From assembly GCF_003590335.1 (NCBI RefSeq), contig NZ_MIET01000024.1, forward strand, positions 62,001 to 126,000: a DNA stretch of 64,000 nucleotides, read 5' to 3'. Both the position numbers and the translations under genes were made by a program. Origin of the DNA: Pseudoalteromonas sp. MSK9-3. Its GTDB lineage: Bacteria; Pseudomonadota; Gammaproteobacteria; Enterobacterales; Alteromonadaceae. Below the pieces are notes generated by a model that did no database searches, had not been told where the DNA came from, and saw only the letters and a program-made list of their open reading frames with translations. Position 1 is the stretch's first letter; the number at the start of each line of letters is the position of its first letter. This document shows positions 27,927 through 38,009 of this stretch, piece by piece.

Positions 27927-30500
27927 TTATAGTAGTTTTTTTAGTTTATATAACATCGCATGAGCCTCTCTTGGTGACAGTTCATCTGGGTCCAGTGATT
28001 GAATAGAAAGCTCAAGTTCAGACGGTTCGCTGGTTAGTACGAGGGTTTGCTGTGCTGGTGCGGTTGACTCCACGACGCTTTGATGATTTTCTAACATCGT
28101 GAGCTTCTGCTTCGCCACTTTCAACACGTCTTTTGGCACACCTGCCAGGCCTGCGACTTGTAAGCCAAAGCTTTTACTCGCTGCACCATCAAGAACGGTA
28201 TGCTTAAACGCAATGGTGTCGTTGTGCTCTACCGCATCGAGGTGTACGTTGACCAAGCCATTTTGCTGTTCTGCTAATTCCGTGAGCTCAAAATAATGGG
28301 TGGCAAATAAAGTCTTTGCATTAATCTTACGGGATAAATAATCTGCGGTTGCATAGGCAAGAGACAAACCATCATAGGTACTGGTACCGCGACCTATTTC
28401 ATCCATTAAAACTAAGGATTGATGCGATGCATTGTTTAAAATGGTCGCAGTTTCTGTCATTTCAACCATGAATGTTGAGCGGCCTGACGCCAAATCGTCA
28501 CTGGCACCAATTCGTGTAAAAATACGGTCAACTTGTCCGAGTGTTGCATGACTTGCAGGCACGTAGCTTCCTATGTGCGCCATTAGCACAATCAAAGCAG
28601 TTTGGCGCATATAAGTTGATTTACCGCCCATGTTAGGCCCTGTTATCACCAACATTTTCCGTTGTGGACTTAAATGGACAGGGTTTGCTATAAACGGATC
28701 TTTACTAACTTGCTCAACAACTGGGTGACGTCCGGCTTCAATACAAATTTCGTCAGACTCAGTTAAAAGAGGTCTACAATAGTCAAGCGTTTGTGCGCGC
28801 TCAGCCAATGTATTAAGTACATCTAAGTCAGCAAGTGCAGCGGCCATAATTTGCAGTTGTTCTAAATAAGGCGCAATAAACTCAAAGAGTTGTTCATACA
28901 ACTGTTTCTCTAGTGCCAGTGCTTTGCTTTGGCTACCGAGTACTTTGTCTTCATGCTCTTTGAGCTCAGGGATAATATAACGCTCATTATTTTTCAGTGT
29001 TTGCCTGCGGATGTACTCCACAGGGACTAAGTGTGAATTTGCGCGGCTGACTTCTATATAAAAGCCATGGACTTTGTTATAGCCGATTTTTAATGTATTG
29101 ATTCCTGTGCGTTCGCGCTCGCGTTCTTCTAGTTGATCTAGTATGTCTGTGGCACCTTGGCTGAGTGAACGCCACTCATCTAGGTCGGCATTATAGCCAG
29201 TTGCTATCACGCCACCATCACGAATTAATACCGGGGGGTTATCGATGATCGCACGTTCTAGTAAATCTTGTAGCCTTGGTAAAGGGGTCGATTGTTGGCA
29301 TATTTGCGTAATGCGAGCATCGTTACAATCAGATAAAATGGTATGTAATGGCGCAAGAGCCTGTAAGGCTGAGCGTAAACGTGTTAAATCTCGTGGTCGC
29401 GCATTACACAGTGCGAGTCTGGCAACAACACGTTCTACATCACCAATGTGTTTTAACGCATCATAAACTTCGATACTCAGTTGTGACTCGATTAAGCTGG
29501 TAATGGCAGATAAACGAGCATTGAGTTCTGAACGGTTACGGATAGGCGTATGGATACGTCTTTTTAATAACCGAGATCCCATTGGTGTCGAGGTTTTATC
29601 AAGTACTTGCGCAAGTGTATTATCAATGCTGCCTGATAAATTGACGGTTAATTCTAAGTTTTTACGCGTTGCCGCATCGAGGATGACCGCATGCTCGTTT
29701 TTTTCTAACGTAATAGCCCGAATATGTGGCAGTGCAGTACGTTGTGTGTCTTTAATATATTGCATAACACACCCCGCCGCGATAAGTGCCGTGTGTGCTT
29801 GCTCTACCCCAAAGCCTATTAAGTCTTTGGTGTTAAATTGTTGGCATAGCAAATGTTTAGCGGTATCTAAGTCAAATTCCCACTCTGGGCGGCGTCGACA
29901 CCCTTTAATTTGTTCAATTAAATACAAGTTTTGAAAAGACTCTGGATAGAGTAGCTCAGCAGGTTGCAACCTTTGTAATGTTGAGCTCAATGCTTCATCT
30001 GTCTGTAGTTCAACAATATTAAAGCTACCAGAATTGATATCTAAATAAGCAAGCCCGTAATGACCTTGTTTATTTTGCCAAATACTGGCGAGTAAATTGT
30101 CTTGGCGTTCTTGTAAAAGTGCTTCATCTGTGACGGTTCCAGGCGTAACAATACGTACGACTTTACGCTCTACTGGGCCCTTACTTGTTGCTGGGTCGCC
30201 AATTTGCTCACATAAAGCAACCGATTCACCCATTTGCACTAAACGAGCCAAGTAATTCTCAACGGCATGATAAGGTACACCCGCCATAGGAATTGGCGCA
30301 CCACCGGCTTTACCGCGATGTGTTTGAGAAATATCTAGCAGCTGCGCGGCACGAATTGCGTCATCAAAAAATAGTTCGTAAAAATCGCCCATTCGATAGA
30401 ATAATAAAATATCTTGATGTTCGACTTTGATCCTAAGATATTGCTGCATCATAGGTGTTTGTTGTTTTATAGTATGTTCAGAATATAAATCTATCGACAT
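27927..30500 (-). CDS. mutS: DNA mismatch repair protein MutS
   Basis: Mismatch-recognition ATPase. The N-terminal mismatch-binding domain has [10 protein letters not shown], the MutS I signature around the conserved Phe-x-Glu; the C-terminal ATPase has Walker [15 protein letters not shown] and the MutS signature [19 protein letters not shown]. The start is the ATG at 30500 (857 aa against 853 in E. coli); the 48-residue upstream extension overlaps the pncC leader and has no similarity. It is divergent from pncC, with 22 bases between starts. Confidence 0.97.
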   Translation of the reverse strand: MSIDLYSEHTIKQQTPMMQQYLRIKVEHQDILLFYRMGDFYELFFDDAIRAAQLLDISQTHRGKAGGAPIPMAGVPYHAVENYLARLVQMGESVALCEQIGDPATSKGPVERKVVRIVTPGTVTDEALLQERQDNLLASIWQNKQGHYGLAYLDINSGSFNIVELQTDEALSSTLQRLQPAELLYPESFQNLYLIEQIKGCRRRPEWEFDLDTAKHLLCQQFNTKDLIGFGVEQAHTALIAAGCVMQYIKDTQRTALPHIRAITLEKNEHAVILDAATRKNLELTVNLSGSIDNTLAQVLDKTSTPMGSRLLKRRIHTPIRNRSELNARLSAITSLIESQLSIEVYDALKHIGDVERVVARLALCNARPRDLTRLRSALQALAPLHTILSDCNDARITQICQQSTPLPRLQDLLERAIIDNPPVLIRDGGVIATGYNADLDEWRSLSQGATDILDQLEERERERTGINTLKIGYNKVHGFYIEVSRANSHLVPVEYIRRQTLKNNERYIIPELKEHEDKVLGSQSKALALEKQLYEQLFEFIAPYLEQLQIMAAALADLDVLNTLAERAQTLDYCRPLLTESDEICIEAGRHPVVEQVSKDPFIANPVHLSPQRKMLVITGPNMGGKSTYMRQTALIVLMAHIGSYVPASHATLGQVDRIFTRIGASDDLASGRSTFMVEMTETATILNNASHQSLVLMDEIGRGTSTYDGLSLAYATADYLSRKINAKTLFATHYFELTELAEQQNGLVNVHLDAVEHNDTIAFKHTVLDGAASKSFGLQVAGLAGVPKDVLKVAKQKLTMLENHQSVVESTAPAQQTLVLTSEPSELELSIQSLDPDELSPREAHAMLYKLKKLL

Positions 30501-30522
30501 GCATCTACCTAAAAGGGTGAAT

Positions 30523-31011
30523 ATGGAGCTACAACAAGAGATCACGGCCCTCGCTGCACAATTGGGTGCTATTTTAACGGATAAACGTCTGACAATCACT
30601 ACCGCTGAATCATGTACTGGTGGAGGTATTAGTTTTGCGCTCACCGATACACCAGGGAGCTCTGCGTACGTAGACCGTTGTTTTGTGACCTATAGTAATC
30701 AATCAAAGCATGAATTGTTAGGAGTACCCCTCTCGGTCTTAGCACAATATGGCGCGGTCAGTGAGCAAACAGTGCGTGAAATGGCCCAAGGTGCAGCACA
30801 TAATGCAAAAGCAGATATAGCGATTGCTGTTTCAGGTGTTGCGGGCCCGGGCGGTGGCAGTGCAGAAAAGCCGGTCGGGTTGGTCTGGTTTGCATTTTAT
30901 ATTTCAGGGGAACTTGAAGTAAAAAAATGTATCTTTTCGGGTGATAGAGCTCAGGTTAGAATGCAAGTCATTGCTTTTGCAATAGATATTATAATTAATA
31001 AATTTAAATAG
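30523..31011 (+). CDS. pncC: Nicotinamide-nucleotide amidohydrolase (CinA C-terminal type)
   Basis: A 162-aa stand-alone CinA C-terminal domain, the PncC/YgaD family that deamidates NMN in the pyridine nucleotide cycle. Motifs: [22 protein letters not shown] (about 25-46), [16 protein letters not shown], and [20 protein letters not shown]. The start is the ATG at 30523 with AAGGG upstream; the longer frame overlaps mutS and is discarded. The pncC-recA order is as in E. coli. Confidence 0.94.
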   Translation: MELQQEITALAAQLGAILTDKRLTITTAESCTGGGISFALTDTPGSSAYVDRCFVTYSNQSKHELLGVPLSVLAQYGAVSEQTVREMAQGAAHNAKADIAIAVSGVAGPGGGSAEKPVGLVWFAFYISGELEVKKCIFSGDRAQVRMQVIAFAIDIIINKFK

Positions 31012-31020
31012 AAAATATGC

Positions 31021-31048
31021 TTGATACTGTGATTCCATACAGTATACT
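31021..31048 (+). promoter_or_regulatory. recA promoter with LexA (SOS) box
   Basis: A -35 TTGATA (31021-31026) and -10 TATACT (31043-31048) are 16 bases apart. Between and overlapping them is a perfect SOS box, CTGT-GATTCCAT-ACAG (31027-31042), within TACTG...CAGTA. This is the LexA operator of a DNA-damage-inducible recA. Confidence 0.95.
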
Positions 31049-31078
31049 TACTCGCATTACGCAAGATTGGAGAAGCAA

Positions 31079-32128
31079 ATGAACGATAATAAACAAAAAG
31101 CACTTGATGCTGCATTGTCACAAATTGAACGTCAATTTGGTAAAGGTTCAATTATGAAGTTAGGTGATAGCCAAGCTTTAGATATTGAAGCTATCTCAAC
31201 CGGTTCACTAGGGATAGATATTGCTTTGGGTATAGGTGGTTTACCAACAGGACGTATTGTTGAAATTTATGGTCCTGAATCATCTGGTAAAACAACGCTT
31301 ACTCTTCAAGTTATTGCTGAAGCACAAAAGAAAGGCAAAACATGTGCCTTTGTTGATGCCGAGCATGCGCTAGATCCAGTCTATGCAGAAAAACTCGGTG
31401 TAAATGTTGATGATTTATTAGTATCGCAACCAGATACAGGTGAGCAGGCACTTGAGATTTGTGACATGTTGGTGCGTTCAGGCGCAGTCGATGTTGTGAT
31501 TGTCGACTCTGTTGCTGCTCTCACGCCAAAAGCTGAAATTGAAGGTGACATGGGTGATCACCATGTTGGTTTACAAGCTCGCTTGATGTCACAGGCATTA
31601 CGTAAATTAACAGGTAACATCAAACGTTCTAATACTTTGTGTATTTTCATTAACCAAATCCGTATGAAAATTGGTGTGATGTTTGGTAACCCAGAAACGA
31701 CGACTGGTGGTAATGCATTAAAGTTCTACTCGTCTGTACGTATTGATATTCGCCGTATCGGGTCTGTAAAAGATGGTGATGAGGTTGTGGGTAACGAGAC
31801 GCGCGTTAAAATTGTTAAAAACAAAGTTGCACCACCGTTTAAGCAAGCTGAGTTCATCATTATGTATGGACAAGGTATTTCTAAACATGGCGAATTGATT
31901 GACTTAGGTGTTAAACACAAGTTGGTTGAAAAAGCCGGTGCTTGGTACAGCTATAAAGGCAGTAAAGTCGGGCAAGGTAAGTCTAATTCAATTAAATTCT
32001 TGAAAGACAACCCTGAAATCGCGAATGAAATTGAAGGTCAATTACGCGAAATGTTATTACTGCAAGCCACGATTAAACCAGAAGACGGTGAGGATCAAGG
32101 TCTTGCTGCGGCAGATGCTGAAGCATAA
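31079..32128 (+). CDS. recA: Recombinase RecA
   Basis: ATP-dependent strand-exchange protein and coprotease for LexA. Walker A is GPESSGKT (65-72), Walker B is [12 protein letters not shown], and [25 protein letters not shown] contains the loop L2 region. The start is the ATG at 31079 (349 aa) with TTGGAG 6 bases upstream; a TTG further up is not needed. A LexA box precedes it. recX, often next to recA, is not in this window. Confidence 0.98.
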   Translation: MNDNKQKALDAALSQIERQFGKGSIMKLGDSQALDIEAISTGSLGIDIALGIGGLPTGRIVEIYGPESSGKTTLTLQVIAEAQKKGKTCAFVDAEHALDPVYAEKLGVNVDDLLVSQPDTGEQALEICDMLVRSGAVDVVIVDSVAALTPKAEIEGDMGDHHVGLQARLMSQALRKLTGNIKRSNTLCIFINQIRMKIGVMFGNPETTTGGNALKFYSSVRIDIRRIGSVKDGDEVVGNETRVKIVKNKVAPPFKQAEFIIMYGQGISKHGELIDLGVKHKLVEKAGAWYSYKGSKVGQGKSNSIKFLKDNPEIANEIEGQLREMLLLQATIKPEDGEDQGLAAADAEA

Positions 32129-32148
32129 TAATTATTAGCATGCTTTGA

Positions 32149-32176
32149 AAAACCCAGTTATTCACTGGGTTTTTTT
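32149..32176 (+). terminator. Rho-independent terminator of recA
   Basis: ACCCAGT (32152-32158), loop TATTC, ACTGGGT (32164-32170), then seven T's. Confidence 0.93.
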
Positions 32177-32428
32177 ATGGGCAAAATTTATGAATTGATA
32201 TAAAACATGAGTTGTACGGCGCATCATGTGCTTTGTATTGAGTATGCTGAGTTAGATTTTATTGGCTAAAGTGGTAATGGCAAGCATGGCTCAATATGTA
32301 ATGAAAGTTATCACTCACATTCACTTGGTGGATAGTATATAGAAAAAGCGGCGCTAATGGCCGCTTAAAGTGTTCACTTAATATTAGCTAGGGCGTAATA
32401 ATAAGTACTGGAAGTTGTATCGATTTTC
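32177..32428. other. recA-porin intergenic region
   Basis: The gap from the recA stop to the porin stop is 300 bp. It holds the recA terminator and a terminator for the porin on the minus strand (32343-32365). I see no gene, tRNA or repeat in the remaining ~170 bp. Confidence 0.5.
32343..32365 (-). terminator. Terminator of the DcaP-like porin gene
   Basis: On the minus strand AGCGGC (32365-32360), a seven-base loop, then GCCGCT (32352-32347), followed by TTTTTC. It lies about 65 bases past the porin stop. Confidence 0.8.
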
Positions 32429-33592
32429 TTAGAACGCGTATTTTGCTGAGAACTGTAAACGGTTGATATCTCCTTCTAAACCGCTTTGTGTTTCACGAGT
32501 ACCCACTTTGTACTCGGCACCAAAAGTCAGCTTTTTAACCGGTGAGTAAAGTAAGTTTGCACTGTAGCTCATACTCGACTCTGTCGGGTCGCCAGAGATC
32601 GGTAGTAGGTTCGTGTCATTGTCGGCAGAAAAGAATGAATATAAGAATGTTGAGCGAAACTGGGTGTTCCAGTGGTGCTGATAGCCAATAAAGCCAGATG
32701 TTGAATCGATAGCATGTAACTCATTACCATCATATACACCTCCGTTGGCAACATTTAAGCCTACATAACGGCCAAGACCTTTACCTTGTGTCAGCATAAA
32801 CTTTAGGTTGTTCTTACCAAAGTTAACTCTACCTGATGCACTAATACCAAACGATGTTTCACTCTCATCGGCTGCCCCTGTTTTATAGGTTAGCTGACGA
32901 GCTAGTGCACTGACGACCACATTTCCCCAATCACCTTTATGGGTATAACGCGCTGTAAAGTCGGGCATACTTGCGTCATCTGTTACAACTCGACCTTGCT
33001 GCGCGGTTGTGATTGTACTTTCTGGGTTTTCAGCAGAAAAAGACCAATTACCCACGGCATATTTGACCATTGCTTGACGTACGAACACAGTACCTTCACC
33101 AGGTCCAACAAAATCTAATGTTTCAGGCAATGCACCGACATTTTGAAAATTTGACCATGCTTGACCAAATAGCCATCCTTTATAGGTGATAAACGCCTGT
33201 CTTAGACGTGGTGAATACGAGTTACTAACTCGTTCATTACCACCGCCTGTGACAATAAAGTCTAACTCGATTTTTGTTTTGATATCACTGCCATCAGCTA
33301 GTTTAGTAGCCGTCGAAAAGTTAAACCGTGATTGACGTGCGTGCATGTCAAACACAGCATCTTCAGAACTGCTTGCCGATACTGGCGTGGTGCCCGGAAC
33401 GTAAAAATCCCGACCTATATGGGAGCTAGGCAGTGTGCCATCAGAGAAGTCACTCCACATAGCATCTAACTTGACGTACCCACCATAATTCACTTTAGTG
33501 TTACCTATCTCGGCAGCGTAATTTGGAGCACTTAAGGCAGCTGAAATAGCAATTGCTGTAAGGGTTTTTGTTGCGAAATATTTTATTGTCAT
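32429..33592 (-). CDS. DcaP-like outer-membrane porin
   Basis: A 387-aa outer-membrane protein with a signal peptide (cleavage after NYA-AEI, about residue 27). It matches the DcaP-like trimeric porin family: GGYVKLDAMWSDFSDG at the mature N-terminus, then RQSRFNFSTATK and RQAFITYKGWLFGQAWSNF, and a terminal aromatic (AKYAF). Such porins admit small negatively charged carboxylates in Acinetobacter. It is divergent from acs with a shared 366-bp promoter region, so a role in uptake of acetate or related acids is plausible but inferred. Confidence 0.85.
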   Translation of the reverse strand: MTIKYFATKTLTAIAISAALSAPNYAAEIGNTKVNYGGYVKLDAMWSDFSDGTLPSSHIGRDFYVPGTTPVSASSSEDAVFDMHARQSRFNFSTATKLADGSDIKTKIELDFIVTGGGNERVSNSYSPRLRQAFITYKGWLFGQAWSNFQNVGALPETLDFVGPGEGTVFVRQAMVKYAVGNWSFSAENPESTITTAQQGRVVTDDASMPDFTARYTHKGDWGNVVVSALARQLTYKTGAADESETSFGISASGRVNFGKNNLKFMLTQGKGLGRYVGLNVANGGVYDGNELHAIDSTSGFIGYQHHWNTQFRSTFLYSFFSADNDTNLLPISGDPTESSMSYSANLLYSPVKKLTFGAEYKVGTRETQSGLEGDINRLQFSAKYAF

Positions 33593-33958
33593 AATTTTTG
33601 TTCCTTATAGCCACGTTGAATAGGCAACGACTATTGAAGTAGAGTTCATCATCACTTTTGATTAAGCGTGATTTTTACTCAATTACCTATTGGTCTATGA
33701 GACTAAGGTGGCACGAATGAGAAGTTGGGAGGGATTATATTGATATTGGGGACAATGTATATCATGTAAAATTATGTTATTTCATGCTTTTATGATGTTA
33801 ATTATCTGATTGTGCTGTTTAATTCAACAAAAATGCTACTTGCTCAAAATTACAACTCTTTTCGAGCTATATACAACTAAGGTCTAATACTCTCCTGTGC
33901 GCAGCTGAGTGATCCTTGATGAAAGCCTATCGGCAAGTAATTTACCATGGAGATGACT
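33593..33958. promoter_or_regulatory. Divergent porin-acs regulatory region
   Basis: This gap contains no gene. It is AT-rich and must hold promoters in both directions. A CrbR binding site would be expected if the CrbSR model applies, but I know no consensus to search for. TTGTGCTGTTTAATTCAA near 33812 is only a poor CRP-like match. GGAG at 33949-33952 sets the acs start. Confidence 0.4.
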
Positions 33959-35899
33959 ATGTCACAGAGCATTTATCCTGTTCCTGAAAAAATCAAGAAC
34001 GCCGCACTTATTGATAATGACCAATACAACGAAATGTATAAGCAATCGATAGAGGATCCGCACGGTTTTTGGGCTGAGCATGGACAGCGACTAGACTGGT
34101 CGACACCTTACACCAAAGTAAAGAACACGTCTTTTGATAAAGGTCATATTGATATCAAGTGGTTCGAAGATGGACAGCTAAACGCCTCTTTCAACTGTAT
34201 TGACCGTCATTTAGCTGACAAAGCTGATAAGGTCGCGCTGATCTGGGAAGGCGACAACCCAGAACATGGTGAAAATATTACTTATCAACAGCTACATGAT
34301 GAAGTGGCCAAGCTTGCAAATGGTTTAAAAAAGTTAGGTGTTGAAAAAGGCGATCGCGTAGCGATATATATGCCAATGACACCACAAGCGGTATATGCGA
34401 TGCAAGCTTGTGCACGAGTAGGGGCAGTGCACTCTGTGGTATTTGGTGGTTTCTCTCCATCAGCGATTGCAGACCGGATCAAAGATTCTGGTGCAAAAGT
34501 AGTCATTACCTCAGATGAAGGACGCCGTGGAGGCAATGCTGTTCCATTAAAAGCAAATGTTGATGAAGCTGTTGCACAAGAGAGTGTTACCAGTGTAGAG
34601 CATGTAATTGTACATCAACTAACAGGGGGGGAAGTCGAGTGGAACGCACATGATATATGGTGGCATGATCTGGTCAACGACTTGCCAGCGACATGCGAAC
34701 CAACCCCCATGAATGCTGAAGATCCTTTGTTTATACTATATACTTCGGGCTCTACGGGTCAGCCTAAAGGCGTTGTTCATACAACTGGGGGCTATTTAGT
34801 TTATTCATCAATGACCCATGAATATGTTTTCGACCTAAAAGCTGAGGATGTCTATTGGTGTAGTGCGGATGTGGGTTGGATAACAGGCCACAGTTATATC
34901 GCATATGGTCCGCTTGTTAATGGGTGTACTCAAGTTATATTTGAAGGCGTGCCTACCTATCCGACAGCAGGTCGTATGGGTGAAATAGTTGATAAACATA
35001 ACGTCACTATTTTATATACGGCACCAACGGCTATTCGTGCACTTATGGCCAAAGGCGATGAACCTACTGCAACATCAAATCGCTCAAGCTTAAGAGTTTT
35101 GGGCTCAGTGGGTGAACCCATTAACCCTGAAGCATGGACTTGGTATTACGAAAGCATTGGTAATAGTACATGCCCAATCGTAGATACTTGGTGGCAAACT
35201 GAGACCGGTGGCATCATGATCACACCATTGCCTGGTGCGACAGATATGAAACCAGGCTCAGCGACTCGACCTTTCTTTGGTATTGCACCAGCGCTATTTG
35301 ATGCGCAAGGTGACACACTTGAAGGCGCAACGGATGGTAACTTGGTGATCCTAGATTCGTGGCCATCTCAGGCTCGTACCGTTTATGGCGATCATGAGCG
35401 TTTTGAGCAAACTTACTTCTCTGCATACCCTGGGGTTTACTTTACAGGTGATGGCTGTCGTCGTGATGAAGATGGCTATTACTGGATCACAGGACGTGTA
35501 GATGATGTACTTAATGTCTCAGGTCACCGTCTTGGTACTGCGGAAATAGAAAGTGCGCTCGTTGCACATGAAGCGGTAGCTGAAGCGGCTGTTGTGGGTT
35601 ACCCTCATGAGATAAAAGGACAAGGTATTTATGTTTATGTCACGCCAAATGAAGGCATTGAGATAAGCGATGCGTTGACAAAAGAAGTCAGAAATTGGGT
35701 TCGTAAGGAATTAAGTCCCATCGCTTCGCCGGATATGATCCAATGGTCACCGGGTTTGCCTAAGACACGTTCAGGCAAAATTATGCGTCGTATTTTACGT
35801 AAGATCGCAGCAAATGAGTATCAACAGCTAGGAGATACCTCTACGTTAGCAGATCCGAGTGTGGTAGATGAATTGATTGAAAACAGGTTGAATCGTTAA
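33959..35899 (+). CDS. acs: Acetyl-CoA synthetase
   Basis: AMP-forming enzyme activating acetate to acetyl-CoA via acetyl-AMP. The adenylate motif [13 protein letters not shown] (about 262-274), [10 protein letters not shown] and [10 protein letters not shown] (about 407-416), and the C-terminal [11 protein letters not shown] with the lysine acetylated by Pat-type enzymes in other bacteria (near 605) are all present. The start is ATG 33959 (646 aa), because GGAG at 33949 is 6 bases from it; an ATG at 33947 overlaps that site. Length is close to E. coli Acs (652 aa). crbR follows. Confidence 0.96.
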   Translation: MSQSIYPVPEKIKNAALIDNDQYNEMYKQSIEDPHGFWAEHGQRLDWSTPYTKVKNTSFDKGHIDIKWFEDGQLNASFNCIDRHLADKADKVALIWEGDNPEHGENITYQQLHDEVAKLANGLKKLGVEKGDRVAIYMPMTPQAVYAMQACARVGAVHSVVFGGFSPSAIADRIKDSGAKVVITSDEGRRGGNAVPLKANVDEAVAQESVTSVEHVIVHQLTGGEVEWNAHDIWWHDLVNDLPATCEPTPMNAEDPLFILYTSGSTGQPKGVVHTTGGYLVYSSMTHEYVFDLKAEDVYWCSADVGWITGHSYIAYGPLVNGCTQVIFEGVPTYPTAGRMGEIVDKHNVTILYTAPTAIRALMAKGDEPTATSNRSSLRVLGSVGEPINPEAWTWYYESIGNSTCPIVDTWWQTETGGIMITPLPGATDMKPGSATRPFFGIAPALFDAQGDTLEGATDGNLVILDSWPSQARTVYGDHERFEQTYFSAYPGVYFTGDGCRRDEDGYYWITGRVDDVLNVSGHRLGTAEIESALVAHEAVAEAAVVGYPHEIKGQGIYVYVTPNEGIEISDALTKEVRNWVRKELSPIASPDMIQWSPGLPKTRSGKIMRRILRKIAANEYQQLGDTSTLADPSVVDELIENRLNR

Positions 35900-35945
35900 T
35901 ATTGCGTTAAAAACTTGAATTTCATTGGATTCTAAACGTACTATA

Positions 35946-35980
35946 TCGGCTGTCCTCTTTCAGATGACAGCCGAAATTTT
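35946..35980 (+). terminator. Hairpin between acs and crbR
   Basis: A perfect 9-bp stem, TCGGCTGTC (35946-35954) and GACAGCCGA (35966-35974), with an 11-base loop is followed by AATTTTAGG. The T-tract is short, so it may be a weak terminator or attenuator allowing some read-through into crbR. Confidence 0.7.
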
Positions 35981-35991
35981 AGGAGTAAAGC

Positions 35992-36645
35992 ATGAATCAG
36001 TTTTTAATCGCGGATGATCACCCTTTATTTAGGGAGGCTTTGAAAGGCGCACTTCAAACTCAATTTGAAGGTTTAGAGGTTTTTGAGTCGGAAAACTTCG
36101 AGACAACGTTATCAGTTTTATCCTCTCAGGAAGAGTTAGATTTACTCTTGTTAGACTTACATATGCCCGGTAGTGGGGATTTGTATGGCTTGATCCGAAT
36201 AAGAGAAGATTACCCCAGCTTACCTATTGTTGTTATTTCAGGCAGCGAAGACTTGGCCATCATTTCAAAAGTGATGGGTTATGGTGCCATGGGCTTTATT
36301 CCGAAAGCATCTTCATCACAGGATATTGCTCGAGCAATTGAGCACGTACTCGAAGGAGATAGTTGGTTACCCGCATCAATTAAAGACAAAGTGTCAGGGT
36401 TAGAAATAGAAGACAAAGAAGTTGCGCAACAGGTTGCCTCATTGACGCCTCAGCAGTATAAAGTACTGCGTTATTTACATGAAGGCTTATTGAATAAACA
36501 AATTGCGTTTGAGTTGCATATATCAGAAGCCACAGTAAAAGCACATATTACCGCTATCTTCAGAAAGTTAGGTGTTTATAATCGTACCCAAGCAGTATTA
36601 ATAGCTTCAAAACTGCAACTTGAACCTGTTGAAGCCATGTCGTAA
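35992..36645 (+). CDS. crbR: Response regulator CrbR (LuxR family)
   Basis: A 217-aa NarL/LuxR-type response regulator: receiver domain (1-120) with phospho-acceptor Asp55 in LLLLDLHMPG, the acidic pair Asp8-Asp9, and a C-terminal GerE/LuxR HTH (about 145-208, LTPQQYKVLRYLHEGLLNKQIAFELHISEATVKAHITAIFRKL). It lies directly behind acs. The matching CrbS-type kinase is 2.3 kb further on, and the CrbS/CrbR system activates acs in Vibrio cholerae and relatives. An IS256-family element begins 9 bases after its stop. Confidence 0.88.
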   Translation: MNQFLIADDHPLFREALKGALQTQFEGLEVFESENFETTLSVLSSQEELDLLLLDLHMPGSGDLYGLIRIREDYPSLPIVVISGSEDLAIISKVMGYGAMGFIPKASSSQDIARAIEHVLEGDSWLPASIKDKVSGLEIEDKEVAQQVASLTPQQYKVLRYLHEGLLNKQIAFELHISEATVKAHITAIFRKLGVYNRTQAVLIASKLQLEPVEAMS

Positions 36646-36653
36646 AAAACGTA
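36646..36653 (+). repeat. Target-site duplication, left copy
   Basis: AAAACGTA immediately left of the element's inverted repeat; identical to 37961-37968. Eight bases is typical of IS256-family insertion. Confidence 0.93.
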
Positions 36654-37960
36654 GAGCCTGTAATTTAAATTGTGTATCTGCTTATAATTAAGCCAGTAAT
36701 GGCTGAGGATAAGCAATATGGATAAGAAAGCTCTAGAAGCCTTCGCTCGCGAAGCAGCTAAGTCGATTAAGACTCCTTCTGATCTTGATGACTTTAGGAA
36801 AATGTTAACCAAGGTGACGGTTGAGACAGCCTTAAATGCTGAACTTAATGAGCACCTCGGTTACGAAAAAAACTCACCAACTAACGATAGTAACAGTCGA
36901 AATGGCTACTCATCTAAACGCCTAATTACAGACGATGGTGAGATCCAGTTAGAAGTCCCTCGTGACCGTGACGCGTCCTTTGAACCCAAGCTTGTTCGTA
37001 AACATCAAACCCGATTTCAATCGATGGACGACAAGATCTTAAGCCTATATGCCAAAGGAATGACCACCCGTGAAATCGTCGCAACATTCAAAGAAATGTA
37101 CGATGCGGATATCTCCGCCAGTCTAATATCTAAAGTTACAGATGCTGTTTTAGAACAAGTGGTTGAGTGGCAATCTCGCCCGCTTGATGTGGTCTATCCC
37201 ATCGTTTATCTTGATTGCATCGTCGTGAAAGTACGCCAGAATAAGCAGGTTATCAACAAAGCCATTTATCTCTCACTTGGCGTAAATATGGAAGGTCAGA
37301 AAGAACTTCTTGGGATGTGGATGTCCGAAACCGAAGGAGCGAAGTTCTGGCTTAGCGTACTCACCGAGCTTCAAAATCGAGGTGTGAATGATATCCTCAT
37401 CGCGTGTGTTGATGGCCTCAAGGGCTTTCCTGATGCCATCAATGCCGTTTATCCAAAAACTCAAATTCAGCTCTGTATCGTACACATGGTGCGAAACTCA
37501 ATGAAATACGTCCCATGGAAAGACTACAAGGCAATTACCACTGACTTAAAAGAAATCTATCAAGCAACAACGGAAGATGAAGCCCTGTTGGCGTTAGAGC
37601 GCTTTGGTGATAAATGGGATGAAAAGTACCCTCAAATCAGTCGCTCCTGGACGGCTCATTGGGATAATCTCAACACTCTATTTAGCTACCCTCAAGATAT
37701 TCGTAAAGCTATCTACACGACAAATGCTATTGAATCTCTGAACAGTGTGATCAGAAAAGCGACCAAGAAACGTAAACTGTTCCCGACAGATGAATCCGCT
37801 AGCAAGGTGGTGTACTTAGCGATAATGGATGCTTCCAAGAGGTGGACAATGCCTATTCATCACTGGAAGCAAGCTCTAAACCGTTTTATGATTATGTTTG
37901 AAGACCGACTAACTGAATACTTGTAACCAAGAGCAGTTACACAGAATTATTTACAGGGTC
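36654..37960. mobile_element. Complete IS256-family insertion sequence (1307 bp)
   Basis: Terminal inverted repeats are 22/29 identical: the left end begins GAGCCTGTAA and the right end, reverse-complemented, GACCCTGTAA, both reaching TGTGTA-CTGCT. The element is flanked by a perfect 8-bp duplication and carries one intact transposase. It sits one base after the crbR stop triplet region and separates crbR from what looks like its original terminator at 37970. The perfect duplication suggests a fairly recent insertion. Confidence 0.95.
36718..37926 (+). CDS. IS256-family transposase
   Basis: A 402-aa mutator-type DDE transposase (Transposase_mut). N-terminal DNA-binding region: LNAELNEHLGYEKN, then NGYSSKR. 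Catalytic residues: first Asp in YLDCIVVKV (about 162), second Asp in ACVDGLKGFPDAI (about 228), and Glu in TTNAIESLNSVIRKATKKRKLFP (about 338). Length is normal for the family, with no frameshift, so it may be active. GAGG lies 9 bases before the ATG. Confidence 0.96.
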   Translation: MDKKALEAFAREAAKSIKTPSDLDDFRKMLTKVTVETALNAELNEHLGYEKNSPTNDSNSRNGYSSKRLITDDGEIQLEVPRDRDASFEPKLVRKHQTRFQSMDDKILSLYAKGMTTREIVATFKEMYDADISASLISKVTDAVLEQVVEWQSRPLDVVYPIVYLDCIVVKVRQNKQVINKAIYLSLGVNMEGQKELLGMWMSETEGAKFWLSVLTELQNRGVNDILIACVDGLKGFPDAINAVYPKTQIQLCIVHMVRNSMKYVPWKDYKAITTDLKEIYQATTEDEALLALERFGDKWDEKYPQISRSWTAHWDNLNTLFSYPQDIRKAIYTTNAIESLNSVIRKATKKRKLFPTDESASKVVYLAIMDASKRWTMPIHHWKQALNRFMIMFEDRLTEYL

Positions 37961-37968
37961 AAAACGTA
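37961..37968 (+). repeat. Target-site duplication, right copy
   Basis: AAAACGTA, directly after the right inverted repeat, identical to 36646-36653. Confidence 0.93.
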
Positions 37969-37969
37969 A

Positions 37970-38009
37970 GCAATGAAGTGTCATAGTCGCACTTCATTGC
38001 CAATTTTTT
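37970..38009 (+). terminator. Terminator displaced from crbR by the IS element
   Basis: A perfect 11-bp stem, GCAATGAAGTG (37970-37980) and CACTTCATTGC (37990-38000), a 9-base loop, then CAATTTTTTC. Removing the element puts it 10 bases after the crbR stop, so it was probably the crbR terminator; it may also stop the convergent purU transcript. Confidence 0.88.

Noticed and set aside
29503..29934. 143-aa plus-strand frame within mutS
   Set aside because: Antisense shadow of mutS with no ribosome-binding site.
30501..30644. 48-residue N-terminal extension of MutS
   Set aside because: It crosses the divergent pncC start region and lacks MutS similarity; ATG 30500 gives normal length.
33805..33830. 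CRP site upstream of acs
   Set aside because: TTGTGCTGTTTAATTCAA keeps one TGTG half but lacks a good TCACA half.
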